From positions 1-64,000 of the forward strand of contig NZ_MECJ01000002.1 in assembly GCF_014596475.1 (NCBI RefSeq): 64,000 bases of DNA, written 5' to 3'. The DNA is from Streptomyces sp. CBMA152. GTDB taxonomy: Bacteria > Actinomycetota > Actinomycetes > Streptomycetales > Streptomycetaceae. Below are positions 1 to 8,292 of this stretch, one piece after another; within the stretch, counting starts at the first letter, position 1, and every line of letters begins with the position of its first letter. The notes under the pieces were generated by a model. That model did no database searches and was not told where the DNA came from. It was given only the letters and a program-made list of their open reading frames with translations. Position numbers and translations under genes: made by a program.

Positions 1-126
1 CAGGCCCTCGGCCTTGAGGATGCGGCAGGCCTGGGTACCCGAGTAGTCGAACTCGGCGGCCTGACCGATGACGATCGGGCCGGAGCCGATGACCAGGACG
101 GACTGGATATCGGAGCGCTTAGGCAC
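1..126 (-). CDS. carB: Carbamoyl-phosphate synthase large subunit, N-terminus (partial)
   Basis: The first 42 codons of CarB, which makes carbamoyl phosphate for arginine and pyrimidine synthesis; the rest lies beyond the left edge. The translation opens [16 protein letters not shown] and continues with [17 protein letters not shown], the hallmark nucleotide-binding start of the large subunit. The start is GTG. The first eight bases overlap the last codons of the small membrane-protein gene upstream (119-277), so the two are probably translationally coupled. That is notable because the upstream genes include a carbamoyltransferase, which uses the product of this enzyme. Confidence 0.95.
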   Translation of the reverse strand, partial: MPKRSDIQSVLVIGSGPIVIGQAAEFDYSGTQACRILKAEGL

Positions 127-277
127 GGCTGTGGTTCCAGTAGGTCCGGGCCGACGGGTCGGGCCTGCGCTTCAGGGGGTCGCGCAGCAGCCGTACCGCG
201 AGGCCGACCGGTGTGACGACCAGCAGATAGACGATGGCGAGCAGCGTCGAGACGAACACGCGGTGTGCGGGAGCCAT
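119..277 (-). CDS. Short SxtJ-like single-pass membrane protein (52 aa)
   Basis: A 52-residue protein starting ATG at 277, too short for most gene callers. Residues about 8-30 form one hydrophobic helix ([20 protein letters not shown]). The tail, [19 protein letters not shown], matches the end of SxtJ-type membrane proteins, which usually have two helices and over 100 residues and sit beside NodU/CmcH-type carbamoyltransferases. This is therefore a shortened version keeping only the last helix and the conserved DPL...DP...YW tail. It lies 73 bp after the carbamoyltransferase on the same strand, and its stop overlaps the carB GTG. Function is unknown; a membrane anchor or scaffold for the carbamoyltransferase is an inference. 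Confidence 0.75.
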   Translation of the reverse strand: MAPAHRVFVSTLLAIVYLLVVTPVGLAVRLLRDPLKRRPDPSARTYWNHSRA

Positions 278-350
278 GGGGAGAGCCCTCTCATGTCGAG
301 CCGTGAGCTTGGGACTTCGGTCGTCGATCCGCTGGGGCGTCGGTGAACTG

Positions 351-2213
351 TCAGTCCAACGGAATCAGTTCGCGCCAGTCCTCCTTCTCCGACCACTCCG
401 GCTGCGCGGTCTTCTCCAGCAGGAAGTCACCCATCGCCAATGTGTCGATGTTGGTGCGCATGAAGCACCGGTACGCGTCCTCGGGGGTGGCCACGATGGG
501 TTCGCCCCGTACGTTGAAGGAGGTGTTGACCAGGACCGGGCAGCCGGTCGTCGCGTGGAAGTCCCGCAGCAGCCCGTACAGCCGTGCGTCCTGCTCCGGC
601 GTGACCGTCTGGACCCGGGCCGAGTGGTCCACGTGGGTGACCGCAGGGATGGTGGAGCGGGGGATCCGGAGCCGGTCCAGACCCTGCGCGCCGTCCAGGT
701 CGCCGTTCAGCTCGGCGGTGCGCAGGCGCTGCTGCTCGGCGATGGGGGCGACGATCAGCATGTACGGGCTCGGCTGGTTCAACTGGAAGTATTCCTGGGC
801 GTGTTCGGCGAGCACGATGGGGGCGAAGGGGCGGAAGGACTCCCGGAACTTGATCTTCTGGTTCATCACGGACTGCATCGCGGGATTGCGCGGATCGCCG
901 AGAATGGAGCGGGCGCCGAGGGCTCGCGGCCCGAACTCCATACGGCCCTGGAACCAGCCGACGACCTTGCCCTCCGCCAGCTGTTCAGCCACCCTGCGCG
1001 ACAGCTCCTCTGGGCTGAGGCGGGTGTGCGGGATCGCGAGCGCGTCGAGGTACGCCTGGACGTGGTCGTTGTCGAACCCCGGACCGAGGCGTGAACCGCG
1101 CATGGCGTCACGGGAGTTACGGGTCAGGGTACGGTCCCGGGGCCGTCCGCGCTGGGCGAGCAGGGCCGCGCCGAGCGCACCGCCCGCGTCTCCCGCTGCG
1201 GGCTGCACCCACACCTCGTCGAAGATCTCGCGCTCGACGATCTTGCCGTTGGCCACGCAGTTCAGGGCCACCCCGCCCGCCATGCACAGCTTGGACTCAC
1301 CGGTGAGCTCGCGCGCCGTCCGGGCCAGCTTGACCATGATCTCCTCGGTGACCAGCTGCACCGACGCCGCCAGGTCGAACTCCCGCTGGGTGAGCGGCCC
1401 TTCGGGCTCCCGGCGCGGTCCGCCGAACAGCTCCTCGAACGCCCGGCCCGTCATGACCTGCCCGTACAGGAACTCGAAGTAGCGGGTGTCGAGCCGGAAG
1501 GAGCCGTCGCCCTTCACATCGACGAGGTTTTCCCGGATCACCCCGGCGTGGACGGGCCTGCCGTACGGGGCGAGGCCCATCAGCTTGTACTCGCCCGAGT
1601 CCACCTTGAATCCGCAGAAATAGGTGAATGCCGAGTACAGCATCCCGAGGGAGTGCGGGAAGGACAGCTCGGCGACCGGCTCGACCCGGTCGCCCCGGCC
1701 GTGCCAGATGGAGGTCGTGGTCCATTCGCCCACCCCGTCCACACAGAGCACGGCCGCCGACTCGTACGGGCTGGGCAGGAAGGCCGAGGCCGCGTGGGAC
1801 TCGTGGTGCTCGAAGGACTCGATCTCCGGTACGGGGCCGAGGCCCAGCTCCGCGAGCTTGTCCTTGACCGTGCTGATCGTCCGCATCTTCCAGCTAAGCC
1901 AGCCGGGCATGACATCGCGGAAGGAGGTGAAGGAGCGGGGTGCGGTGCCGAGGTAGGTGGCCATGACCCGGCGGAACTTGCGGGTCGGCCGCTCGTAGTA
2001 GGCGATCCGGTCGAGGTCGGCGAGGGTGAGCCCGCCCTCGTCCAGGCAGTAGCGCAGGGCCAGTTCGGGGAAGGCCGAGTCGTGGCGGCGCCGGCTGAAG
2101 CGCTCCTCCTGGGCGGCTGCCGTGATGCCCTGGCCGGTGACCAGGGCGGCGGCGCTGTCGTGGTAGAAGGCCGAGAGGCCCAGAACGGTGGTGGCCGGTG
2201 CGTTGGTGGCCAT
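351..2213 (-). CDS. O-carbamoyltransferase, NodU/CmcH/TobZ family
   Basis: A 620-residue, full-length member of the family that moves the carbamoyl group from carbamoyl phosphate, through carbamoyl-adenylate, to a hydroxyl of a sugar or natural product. The Kae1-like N-terminal domain opens with LGLSAFYHDSAAAL and carries the metal-binding HHESHAASAF motif at residues 136-145. ATP-site elements GGVALNCVANG and the C-terminal YrdC-like domain (FGPRALGARSILGDPR, VNTSFNVRGEPI) are present. It follows the diiron-like gene by 15 bp, so they share a transcript. Carbamoyl phosphate supply is encoded just downstream (carB). The acceptor is not predictable from sequence. Confidence 0.93.
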   Translation of the reverse strand: MATNAPATTVLGLSAFYHDSAAALVTGQGITAAAQEERFSRRRHDSAFPELALRYCLDEGGLTLADLDRIAYYERPTRKFRRVMATYLGTAPRSFTSFRDVMPGWLSWKMRTISTVKDKLAELGLGPVPEIESFEHHESHAASAFLPSPYESAAVLCVDGVGEWTTTSIWHGRGDRVEPVAELSFPHSLGMLYSAFTYFCGFKVDSGEYKLMGLAPYGRPVHAGVIRENLVDVKGDGSFRLDTRYFEFLYGQVMTGRAFEELFGGPRREPEGPLTQREFDLAASVQLVTEEIMVKLARTARELTGESKLCMAGGVALNCVANGKIVEREIFDEVWVQPAAGDAGGALGAALLAQRGRPRDRTLTRNSRDAMRGSRLGPGFDNDHVQAYLDALAIPHTRLSPEELSRRVAEQLAEGKVVGWFQGRMEFGPRALGARSILGDPRNPAMQSVMNQKIKFRESFRPFAPIVLAEHAQEYFQLNQPSPYMLIVAPIAEQQRLRTAELNGDLDGAQGLDRLRIPRSTIPAVTHVDHSARVQTVTPEQDARLYGLLRDFHATTGCPVLVNTSFNVRGEPIVATPEDAYRCFMRTNIDTLAMGDFLLEKTAQPEWSEKEDWRELIPLD

Positions 2214-2228
2214 GCAGAGGTCAGCTCC

Positions 2229-4433
2229 TCATATCCGAGAGGTGCGGGTCGTACGGCGTGTGCGGTGTGCGCGGCGGCTGCGGATCGTGGCGTACAGCTC
2301 GGCGGCCGTGCCGCCGGGGGGATTGAGCGAGCGATAGCCCACCCGTATCCGCTCCCAGACGGCGTCCTGCTGGCCGGGCCCGAGGACCCCGGGCAGATCG
2401 GCGAGATAGGCGTCGATCGCGTCGGCCGCCCAGGCCGAGTGGCCGGTGGCCACGTTGTCGATCGTGTTGTGCAGATCCACGAACTGCGTGCTGAATTTGT
2501 GGTGGCGCAGCGCCACGCGCGCGTCGCGGTAGCTGCCGCCGACTCCGGAGAGCTCCATGGCGAGGTTCAGGCCGAGGATTTCCGGCATGAACGTCTCGGG
2601 GAAGCGGGACACGCTCAGCCAGAAGGCGGGCATGGCGAAGGCCTCGTCGCGGAACCCCGGCCAGTCGCTGAACTCCCGTGACGCGGTGGGCGGAAGGTCG
2701 ATGCCCATGTCGCGCAGCAGCGCGCGGTAGATACGTGGATGGTTGAGCTCCAGCTCGCCGTTGCCCAGCTCGTCCCAGTACGTACGGAACAGGAAGTGTC
2801 CCGAGCGGGACGAGGCGTGCTGGTAGTCCGTGAACCCCTGGAGCCACCCGCCGTCGATCATGATGAGCGGGGCGAGCTGCACGGTGGAGTCGATCAGCTC
2901 CGCGCGGCTGGGCAGGACCGCCTCACCTCTCTGGAAGGTGTCGGCGTGCCGGTCGTGCGCGCGGGCCAGCCACTCCCGTAACCCGTTCTCCGGATCCCAG
3001 CGCGGCGGCAGCTGCTCCGGCGCGCGCTCCATGGCGTAGCGGGAACGGGCCAGCCAGCGGGTCGCGTACGCGTGGGCGAAGCCGCGCAGCTCGGCGGAGT
3101 CCTCGCGGCCCAGCAGGGCGCGGTAGGCGGCGCGGGCGGCGGTGGTGGTCAGAGCGTGCGGTGGCGGGACAGCGGTTGGTCGTGCCGACTCACCCGCCAG
3201 GTCGGTGCCCTGGGTATGCCAGGAGTCCTGGGCGCGGTGCAGATCCTGGTGGGTGGTGGTTTCGCTCCCCGGCAGCGGATGCAGGACCGAACCCTCCTCC
3301 GGCAGGAGGGCGATCCACCGGTGGAGCGTGGCGATCTCCTCCTCCGTGAAGATCCGGAACATCGGTCCCTTGGGGCCGATCAGCCGCCCGAGCAGCGGGC
3401 TCGCGTCCGGTTTTCCGGGGCGTACGAGACGGCTCTTGGCCAGCGCCGTCAGGAACGGTCGCGGGCCCGCGTCCACATTCGCGAACCACTCCGAGAGCGG
3501 GCGTCCGGCGAGTTTGAAGCGGGAGTGGTAGACGGCGGCCTGCCGGGCCCGGGCGTGGATCAGCCGCCAGACCCCGTAGTCGGGATGCCGGGACAGCGTC
3601 GCCTCGCTGTGCAACTGCTCGCTCCACGCGCGTATTTCACGCTGCGCCCAGCGGAAACCACCGAGCAGTCGGCGCGTTGCGGCCTCGCCACCGGCCGGTC
3701 CTTCGAGAGCGTGCTGGTCGTCGAGGTACGCGCGCGTGGCGGCCAGCGACAGCTCACGGCCGCTCACCGCCGTGCCCGGGCGGGCGCCGCCCATGTCGAG
3801 GACGTCCGCGTCCGCGCCGAGCGCCGCCGCCAGCGGCGGCAGCAGGCCCACGGTACGCAGACACAGATCGGCCCCGAGGATCTCCGGCAGGAACGTGCCG
3901 GGGCGTCGGCTCATCGCGAGCAGCAGCGCGGGCAGCCGAAAGCTGAAACCCTCGACGTACTCGCTGCTCGCCAGTTGTACGCCCGGCAGCTCCTCCACGA
4001 TCCCGTGCCCGCGCAGCAGCGCGCGGTACGCACTGCCACGGTCCGCCAGCGGACGGCCCGCGCCCACGTCGGACGCGTACAGCGAGAGCACTCGGAGGAC
4101 CGGCTCCGTCTCGGAGTTGCCGGGGCTGGCGATCCACTGGAGCCAGGCTCCGGCGGAGAGGGCGAGCGGGGCGCAGTTGCGCAGCACACGGCGAACGGTC
4201 TCCTGCTGCTCGGGCCCGGCGGGCCCGGGACCGGGCGCGGCCAGGACGGCGCGGAAACGCTCGGCCTCCTGCGCGCTCCAGTGCCCGGCCGCCTCGATCA
4301 GAGCGGACAGCTCCTGCCCCTCGTCATCCACTGTCAGCGTCGTACGTACGTGGCGGAGATCGTCGGCGCCGAGCGACAGCGGGCCCTCGGGGGCCAGGGC
4401 GCGCAGATAGAGGCTGCGGTAGCGGGAAGACAT
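2229..4433 (-). CDS. Iron-containing redox enzyme (heme-oxygenase-like diiron oxidase family) with internal duplication
   Basis: A 734-residue protein starting ATG at 4433, 20 bp after the small peptide gene. The C-terminal lobe (about 528-690) has features of heme-oxygenase-like diiron oxidases: WDELGNGE near 553, NHP near 565, MPEILG near 617, HHKF near 644, and DLHNTIDNVATGHSAW near 654. Such enzymes use two irons and O2 for oxidative reactions in natural product pathways. Residues 95-240 repeat the same architecture (GAWLQW, YRALLRGHGI, FLPEILGADL) but lack the His/Asp cluster, so that half probably binds no metal. A longer reading to 4811 runs over the peptide gene and into the SGNH gene and is rejected. 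Substrate unknown. Confidence 0.8.
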   Translation of the reverse strand: MSSRYRSLYLRALAPEGPLSLGADDLRHVRTTLTVDDEGQELSALIEAAGHWSAQEAERFRAVLAAPGPGPAGPEQQETVRRVLRNCAPLALSAGAWLQWIASPGNSETEPVLRVLSLYASDVGAGRPLADRGSAYRALLRGHGIVEELPGVQLASSEYVEGFSFRLPALLLAMSRRPGTFLPEILGADLCLRTVGLLPPLAAALGADADVLDMGGARPGTAVSGRELSLAATRAYLDDQHALEGPAGGEAATRRLLGGFRWAQREIRAWSEQLHSEATLSRHPDYGVWRLIHARARQAAVYHSRFKLAGRPLSEWFANVDAGPRPFLTALAKSRLVRPGKPDASPLLGRLIGPKGPMFRIFTEEEIATLHRWIALLPEEGSVLHPLPGSETTTHQDLHRAQDSWHTQGTDLAGESARPTAVPPPHALTTTAARAAYRALLGREDSAELRGFAHAYATRWLARSRYAMERAPEQLPPRWDPENGLREWLARAHDRHADTFQRGEAVLPSRAELIDSTVQLAPLIMIDGGWLQGFTDYQHASSRSGHFLFRTYWDELGNGELELNHPRIYRALLRDMGIDLPPTASREFSDWPGFRDEAFAMPAFWLSVSRFPETFMPEILGLNLAMELSGVGGSYRDARVALRHHKFSTQFVDLHNTIDNVATGHSAWAADAIDAYLADLPGVLGPGQQDAVWERIRVGYRSLNPPGGTAAELYATIRSRRAHRTRRTTRTSRI

Positions 4434-4453
4434 GACAGTGGCAGACCTTCCCC

Positions 4454-4534
4454 TCAGAACATCGGGTAGATGGAACTGTCGTTGCGGCGCTTCTTCTTGC
4501 GTCGTTTGAACAGCGCGGCGAGCTTGCGGAGCAT
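4454..4534 (-). CDS. 26-residue highly basic peptide gene
   Basis: A tiny reading frame between the SGNH-like gene and the diiron-like gene, all on the minus strand. It starts ATG behind a GAGGTGA ribosome-binding sequence and ends TGA 20 bp before the next ATG. The N-terminus, MLRKLAALF, could form an amphipathic helix. It is followed by the cationic run KRRKKKRR and a neutral end, SSIYPMF. With 10 Lys/Arg among 26 residues it could bind membranes, nucleic acid or a partner enzyme. Its place directly before a redox enzyme and a carbamoyltransferase makes it a candidate peptide substrate or scaffold. No family is recognised, and coding status rests on position and ribosome-binding site. Confidence 0.6.
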   Translation of the reverse strand: MLRKLAALFKRRKKKRRNDSSIYPMF

Positions 4535-4582
4535 GGCTGATCACCTCACTTCCGGGTTCGGGTGAGCAAAGGGGGGAGCGGC

Positions 4583-5620
4583 TCAGCGGTCGAGCCCGAA
4601 CTCGGCCTCGATGAGGCCGGTGACCACGCGGTTTCCCTCGTCGGTGAGGTGCGTCTGGTCGAGGAAGAGCCAGCGGTCGCGATCCGGCGAGGTGTTCAGC
4701 GCCCGGCTGGCGTCGAGGAACGGGACCCCGCGCTGCTTGCAGGCGGCCTCCACCTGCTCGGCGTACGCGGTGTGGACGGCGGGGTCGAGGATCTGCTTGA
4801 AGAGGTTCCACATCCGGGCGCGCTCGGTGTCGTTCTCCTCGATGAGGAGCCGCTCCTCCTCGGTGAAGCGCTTTCCGGACCAGGACGCGGTGGGCTGGAG
4901 TACATAGCGGACGCGGGCACCGGTCGGCGCGGCCAGTTCCAGGAGCCGGTCGAGATCGCGTGCCGTGTTGCGCAGCGCGATGGCGATGCGCTCCTCGGGG
5001 TCCGCGAGCTCCGGCTTCTCCTCCTCCAGCGCGCCGCCACGGCCGATGCGGCGGGCTGCCTGGGCGAGCTTTCCCCGGGCCCAGCCCGGCTGTTCGCCCT
5101 GGTCGACGTTGGACGCGCCGAGCTGGCGGAAGAACTCGCCGGAGAAGAAGAACTGCCCGTAACCGGAGCCCGCCATGGGCAGTCCCGCGACGACCAGGTT
5201 GTTGAGTCCGGAGAACACGACGATGTCCCGGATGTCGGGCAGCAGGTCGCGGTGCATCAGGAAGATGAGGACTTCCTGGGCCGAATTGAAGGCGGGCGCC
5301 GCAAGATTGAGCCAGGTGGCCGACGCCGGTCCCCGGGAAAGCAGTGAGGAAAGGGTGGCGGCGTCACTGGTCGCCCCGAAGCCGAATGCGGGGGAGGCAC
5401 CAAGGAGGACGCTCACATCGCCCTTGGGGAGTGTTCCCCGGAGCGAGTACGCACCCGATTTCCCGGCCGACATCCGGAACCCACCCGCATCGGTGTTCAC
5501 CACCGGGGAGCGGAAGTCGGGGCGGTTGAAGAACATGACGTACGGCATCCAGCGGATGTCACCCGTGGCGAATTCCTCGTAATGCCTCATGTGCGGAGTC
5601 AGCTTCTTCTGCTGTTCCAC
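4583..5620 (-). CDS. SGNH/GDSL-hydrolase-like protein
   Basis: A 345-residue protein with GTG start behind AGGGGA. It has the layout of an SGNH-fold protein: block I reads VLLGASPAFGFGA (GAS at 74-76 in place of GDS), a GxN-type block reads FSGLNNL, and the C-terminal catalytic-type pair is DQTHL (D321, H324). There is no signal peptide, unlike most secreted SGNH esterases. It could be an acyl/acetyl-transferring or hydrolysing enzyme, or a non-catalytic relative. It lies 64 bp downstream of the histidine kinase and 48 bp upstream of the small peptide gene, and SGNH-like proteins recur beside SxtJ/carbamoyltransferase genes. Substrate unknown. Confidence 0.7.
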   Translation of the reverse strand: MEQQKKLTPHMRHYEEFATGDIRWMPYVMFFNRPDFRSPVVNTDAGGFRMSAGKSGAYSLRGTLPKGDVSVLLGASPAFGFGATSDAATLSSLLSRGPASATWLNLAAPAFNSAQEVLIFLMHRDLLPDIRDIVVFSGLNNLVVAGLPMAGSGYGQFFFSGEFFRQLGASNVDQGEQPGWARGKLAQAARRIGRGGALEEEKPELADPEERIAIALRNTARDLDRLLELAAPTGARVRYVLQPTASWSGKRFTEEERLLIEENDTERARMWNLFKQILDPAVHTAYAEQVEAACKQRGVPFLDASRALNTSPDRDRWLFLDQTHLTDEGNRVVTGLIEAEFGLDR

Positions 5621-5684
5621 TGGTTCCCCTTAGAGCCGATGGGAGCCGACGGCGGGACCGAATGCGTCCGGGCATTCGGTCCCG

Positions 5685-6977
5685 TCAATTCCGTTCGCTC
5701 GGCTGTCGACTCTCGGGACCGGGGCTTGAGCACGGCTCGAAAGCCGTCGGAGCAGGGGTGGGTTCTTGCTGCAGCAGGGGGCATTCGGCCTCCAGGCGGA
5801 ACCAGCCGCCCTCCGCCGAAGTGCGCAGGCTGCCGTCGACGGCCTCAAGGCGGGCCGCCATGTTGTCGAGCCCGCTGCCCCGGCGCTCCTCGATGAGCGG
5901 GGTGGGCGAGCCGGACGCGCCGTCGTTGGAGACGCTGAGCCGGATGGTGCGGCCGCGCAGCGCGGAGTGGCGCTTGAGCTGGATCCGGCACTGGGTCGCC
6001 TGGCTGTGCCGCAGCAGATTGGTGACCGCCTCGCGCAGCACGACGGCCAGGACGCCGCTGACCCGTGGCTCCACCTTGTCGAACTCGCCCTGCACGCTCA
6101 CCGCGAGCCCGGCGGAGTCGAGGACCCGGGAGGCCAGGTCGATCTCCTTGGACAGCAGCATCCTGCGGTTGCCGTGCACGACGGATCTGATCTCGGCGAG
6201 CGTTCTGCGGGTGATCTCCAGCGACTCGGAGAGCTCACGCCGGGCCCGCTCGTCATTGGTGCCGATCAGCCGGTACGAGAGCTCGCTCTTGAGCGTGATC
6301 GCCGAGAGGCTGTAGCTGAGTACGTCGTGCAGATCCTGGGTGAACCGGACGCGTTCCTTCGACACCGCCACCCACGCCGTCTCCGCGCGCCGCCGATGCA
6401 GATCGAAGACGAGATCCCCAAGTCGGCTCAGTGCGAAGGTGATCAGCCCCACGGCACAGGTGGCGAGCGCCATGAAGAGGGTGGTGAGGAAATCGTCCTC
6501 TTCCGCCAGGGCGATCAGTACGACAGCGCTCGTGATGAGCCCGAAGAGAAACCAGCCCAGCCGGGGACCGAGAATGACGGTCGCGGCGCCGGCCAGAAAT
6601 CCGCACATGATGCCCGATTGATGGCCGGTCTGCACGGGGGCGAAAGCGATGAACGCCTGAAGCCAAAGCGTCCAGCGTCCGTACCGGGTCCGTAGCCGCT
6701 GGGTGTACGGACTGCAGTGCAGCATCTGTATCGCATAGCAACAGACGACCAGCACGACCGAGCTGTACGAATCGAGCGAACTGTCCGACATCTTCAGGAG
6801 GTTGGCGGTGCCGATGGCGGCGAAACCCGCGTAGACCGCAGCCATCAGGTAGACGGCATACCGCGGAGCCATCATCGCGGAACGGGGAGGTCGAGCGAGG
6901 TACCCGCCAACCGCTCGATGGATTTCTCCCGCGTACCGACCATCTGGGTACCTCGCGCTTCTGGTGGGGGGCAGCAA
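5685..6977 (-). CDS. Sensor histidine kinase, NarL/DesK-type
   Basis: A membrane histidine kinase of up to 430 residues. About five to six hydrophobic segments lie between residues 40 and 185. The dimerisation/phosphoacceptor segment reads RFTQDLHDVLSYSL (His about 217, HisKA_3 type), followed by N-box REAVTNLLRHS and a glycine-rich GSGLDNMAARLEAVDG ATP lid. No response regulator is adjacent, so it is an orphan kinase. The longest reading starts TTG at 6977; ATG ATG at about 6875/6872 gives a more usual N-terminus, and neither has a clear ribosome-binding site. It is the first gene of the minus-strand run leading to carB and may sense the signal that switches that run on. Confidence 0.85.
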   Translation of the reverse strand: MLPPTRSARYPDGRYAGEIHRAVGGYLARPPRSAMMAPRYAVYLMAAVYAGFAAIGTANLLKMSDSSLDSYSSVVLVVCCYAIQMLHCSPYTQRLRTRYGRWTLWLQAFIAFAPVQTGHQSGIMCGFLAGAATVILGPRLGWFLFGLITSAVVLIALAEEDDFLTTLFMALATCAVGLITFALSRLGDLVFDLHRRRAETAWVAVSKERVRFTQDLHDVLSYSLSAITLKSELSYRLIGTNDERARRELSESLEITRRTLAEIRSVVHGNRRMLLSKEIDLASRVLDSAGLAVSVQGEFDKVEPRVSGVLAVVLREAVTNLLRHSQATQCRIQLKRHSALRGRTIRLSVSNDGASGSPTPLIEERRGSGLDNMAARLEAVDGSLRTSAEGGWFRLEAECPLLQQEPTPAPTAFEPCSSPGPESRQPSERN

Positions 6978-7156
6978 AAAGACACGCGATCACGACTCCT
7001 ACCCGGGCCGGTTGAACGTAAAACCGGAGTCTGTGCTACGTGCAAATAGCTGGCCGAAACGGCATGGGTGCGAGCGACGGCCCGAGGCGGCCTCGACCAC
7101 GAGTGGAGGCGCCGAGCCTGTCCTACGTGCCGTGTACGTCACAGGGAGGTGCGAGC

Positions 7157-7363
7157 GTGGCTGATCCTGATGAACTCGACGTCAGCGCACGGGGGTTGCT
7201 GGTGTCCGTCTTCGAGAGTGCGCGGAGCTCGCTGGTGGCGCGGGTGGGCGGCGGCGGTGCGGCCGACCGGCCATCGCCGGGAGGGTGCCCGTGCCGATGC
7301 CCTCTGTCCCCGCCCTCGTCCTCGTCCGAGGTGTCGGCTGCGTATGTCATCAGCCGACGGTGA
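7157..7363 (+). pseudogene. Truncated 68-codon ORF, gene remnant
   Basis: A GTG start (7157) is preceded by GGGAGGT with good spacing. The first about 35 codons (ADPDELDVSARGLLVSVFESARS) have normal Streptomyces coding character. After about residue 38 the frame turns into Gly/Pro/Cys/Ser-rich text unlike a folded protein and stops at 7363. The simplest reading is the intact 5' end of a gene whose remainder was deleted. It adjoins further fragments to the right. The parent family is not recognised. Confidence 0.4.
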
Positions 7364-7386
7364 GGCCGTCTTGCCCAGCAACACGG

Positions 7387-7890
7387 TCAGTCGTCCGCGA
7401 CTTGGAGCGCGATCGCGAAGTACTCGCCGTTCGTCCCGGCTATCAGACTGTCGAAGGCGGGGGTGATTCCGTTGACGGCGCCGCATTCCACGTCGTGATT
7501 GGTCCACCATGTCGCGTCCTGCCCGAGCAGTTCCACGACGCGGGACGCGGCCTGCCTGGCCTTGTCGTCGTCCATGAGGCGATGCGAGGGCCAGATGATG
7601 TCGACGGCGGCGATACGAGCCATGAAGGCTGAGGCGTCATGGTTCTCAAGGGGTTCCAGGGAGTACCCGATGTCGTTCACGGCCATCGGTTCGCAGCGTG
7701 CGAAGAAGCGCTTCCAGGCGTCGTCGACGAAGACGACCTCGGTGAGCAGGGTATGGATCTGCGCCGCCAACTCCCTTATGTCGGCGTCCTCTTCGGTGAA
7801 TTGTCCGTACGAGACAAACACGCGCGCGTCGGTGGCGAGAGCCGCCATGCGGCTGCCCAACTCGGTCAGAACATCGATGGCTTCCACCAC
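7387..7890 (-). CDS. Hypothetical protein (167 aa)
   Basis: Starts at paired GTG codons (7890/7887) with VEAIDVLTELGSRMAAL and ends with IALQVADD. It is soluble, acidic and mixed helical, with no signal peptide or recognised motif. A segment WKRFFARCEPMAVNDIGYSL and a WWTNHDVECGAVNGI segment suggest a compact alpha/beta fold. It lies 32 bp downstream of the 114-residue gene on the same strand, so they probably form a two-gene operon. Both sit among gene fragments, so they may be survivors of a larger accessory island. No function can be assigned. Confidence 0.55.
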   Translation of the reverse strand: MVEAIDVLTELGSRMAALATDARVFVSYGQFTEEDADIRELAAQIHTLLTEVVFVDDAWKRFFARCEPMAVNDIGYSLEPLENHDASAFMARIAAVDIIWPSHRLMDDDKARQAASRVVELLGQDATWWTNHDVECGAVNGITPAFDSLIAGTNGEYFAIALQVADD

Positions 7891-7922
7891 AGTATTCTGA
7901 CCGCATCGCTGAGGTCGTCCGG

Positions 7923-8267
7923 TCAGTCCACGATGATGCCCGGGTAGCAGTGCTCGTGGTGCCAGTCCGGGGCCATCGGGTAACCGCAGTGACAGAACTC
8001 GGGGCGAGCCGACTCGCCCTTGGCGCGCCGGGTCAGGGCGACGATCAGGGGCTGGCGGTTCAGCCAGGACGCCGCGTCGTCGCGGTCGGTCAGGCCGAGG
8101 GCCTGCGGCGTCACGTCGAGCCCGTCGGCGAGCAACTCGATGAGAGCGTCGGCCTGTTTGCGGATGAAGCGCAGGACGTTGCCGCAGTAGGACGGTGGCA
8201 TCTCGTCCAGTCGGTGGCGGCGGTCCTGGATGTCCTGCCAGACCTCGTCCTGGTTCAGGAGGTTCAC
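7923..8267 (-). CDS. Hypothetical protein with Cys/His-rich C-terminus (114 aa)
   Basis: Begins GTG at 8267 behind GGAGG with 8-bp spacing, which decides the start against longer readings running antisense to the helicase fragment. It opens VNLLNQDEVWQDIQDRR and has a leucine-rich helix (FIRKQADALIELLADGLDV). It ends CHCGYPMAPDWHHEHC, a possible zinc-binding cluster of Cys and His. The next gene on the same strand follows after 32 bp. Family unknown. The upstream edge meets the helicase fragment on the other strand with almost no gap, consistent with a deletion junction. Confidence 0.6.
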   Translation of the reverse strand: MNLLNQDEVWQDIQDRRHRLDEMPPSYCGNVLRFIRKQADALIELLADGLDVTPQALGLTDRDDAASWLNRQPLIVALTRRAKGESARPEFCHCGYPMAPDWHHEHCYPGIIVD

Positions 8268-8292
8268 CCAGTGCTCCTCCGAGGTCCAGCGT

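Noticed and set aside
4434..4811. N-terminal extension of the diiron-like protein to 860 residues
   Set aside because: It would overlap the whole micropeptide gene and part of the SGNH gene, has atypical Arg/Pro-rich sequence, and ATG 4433 fits better.
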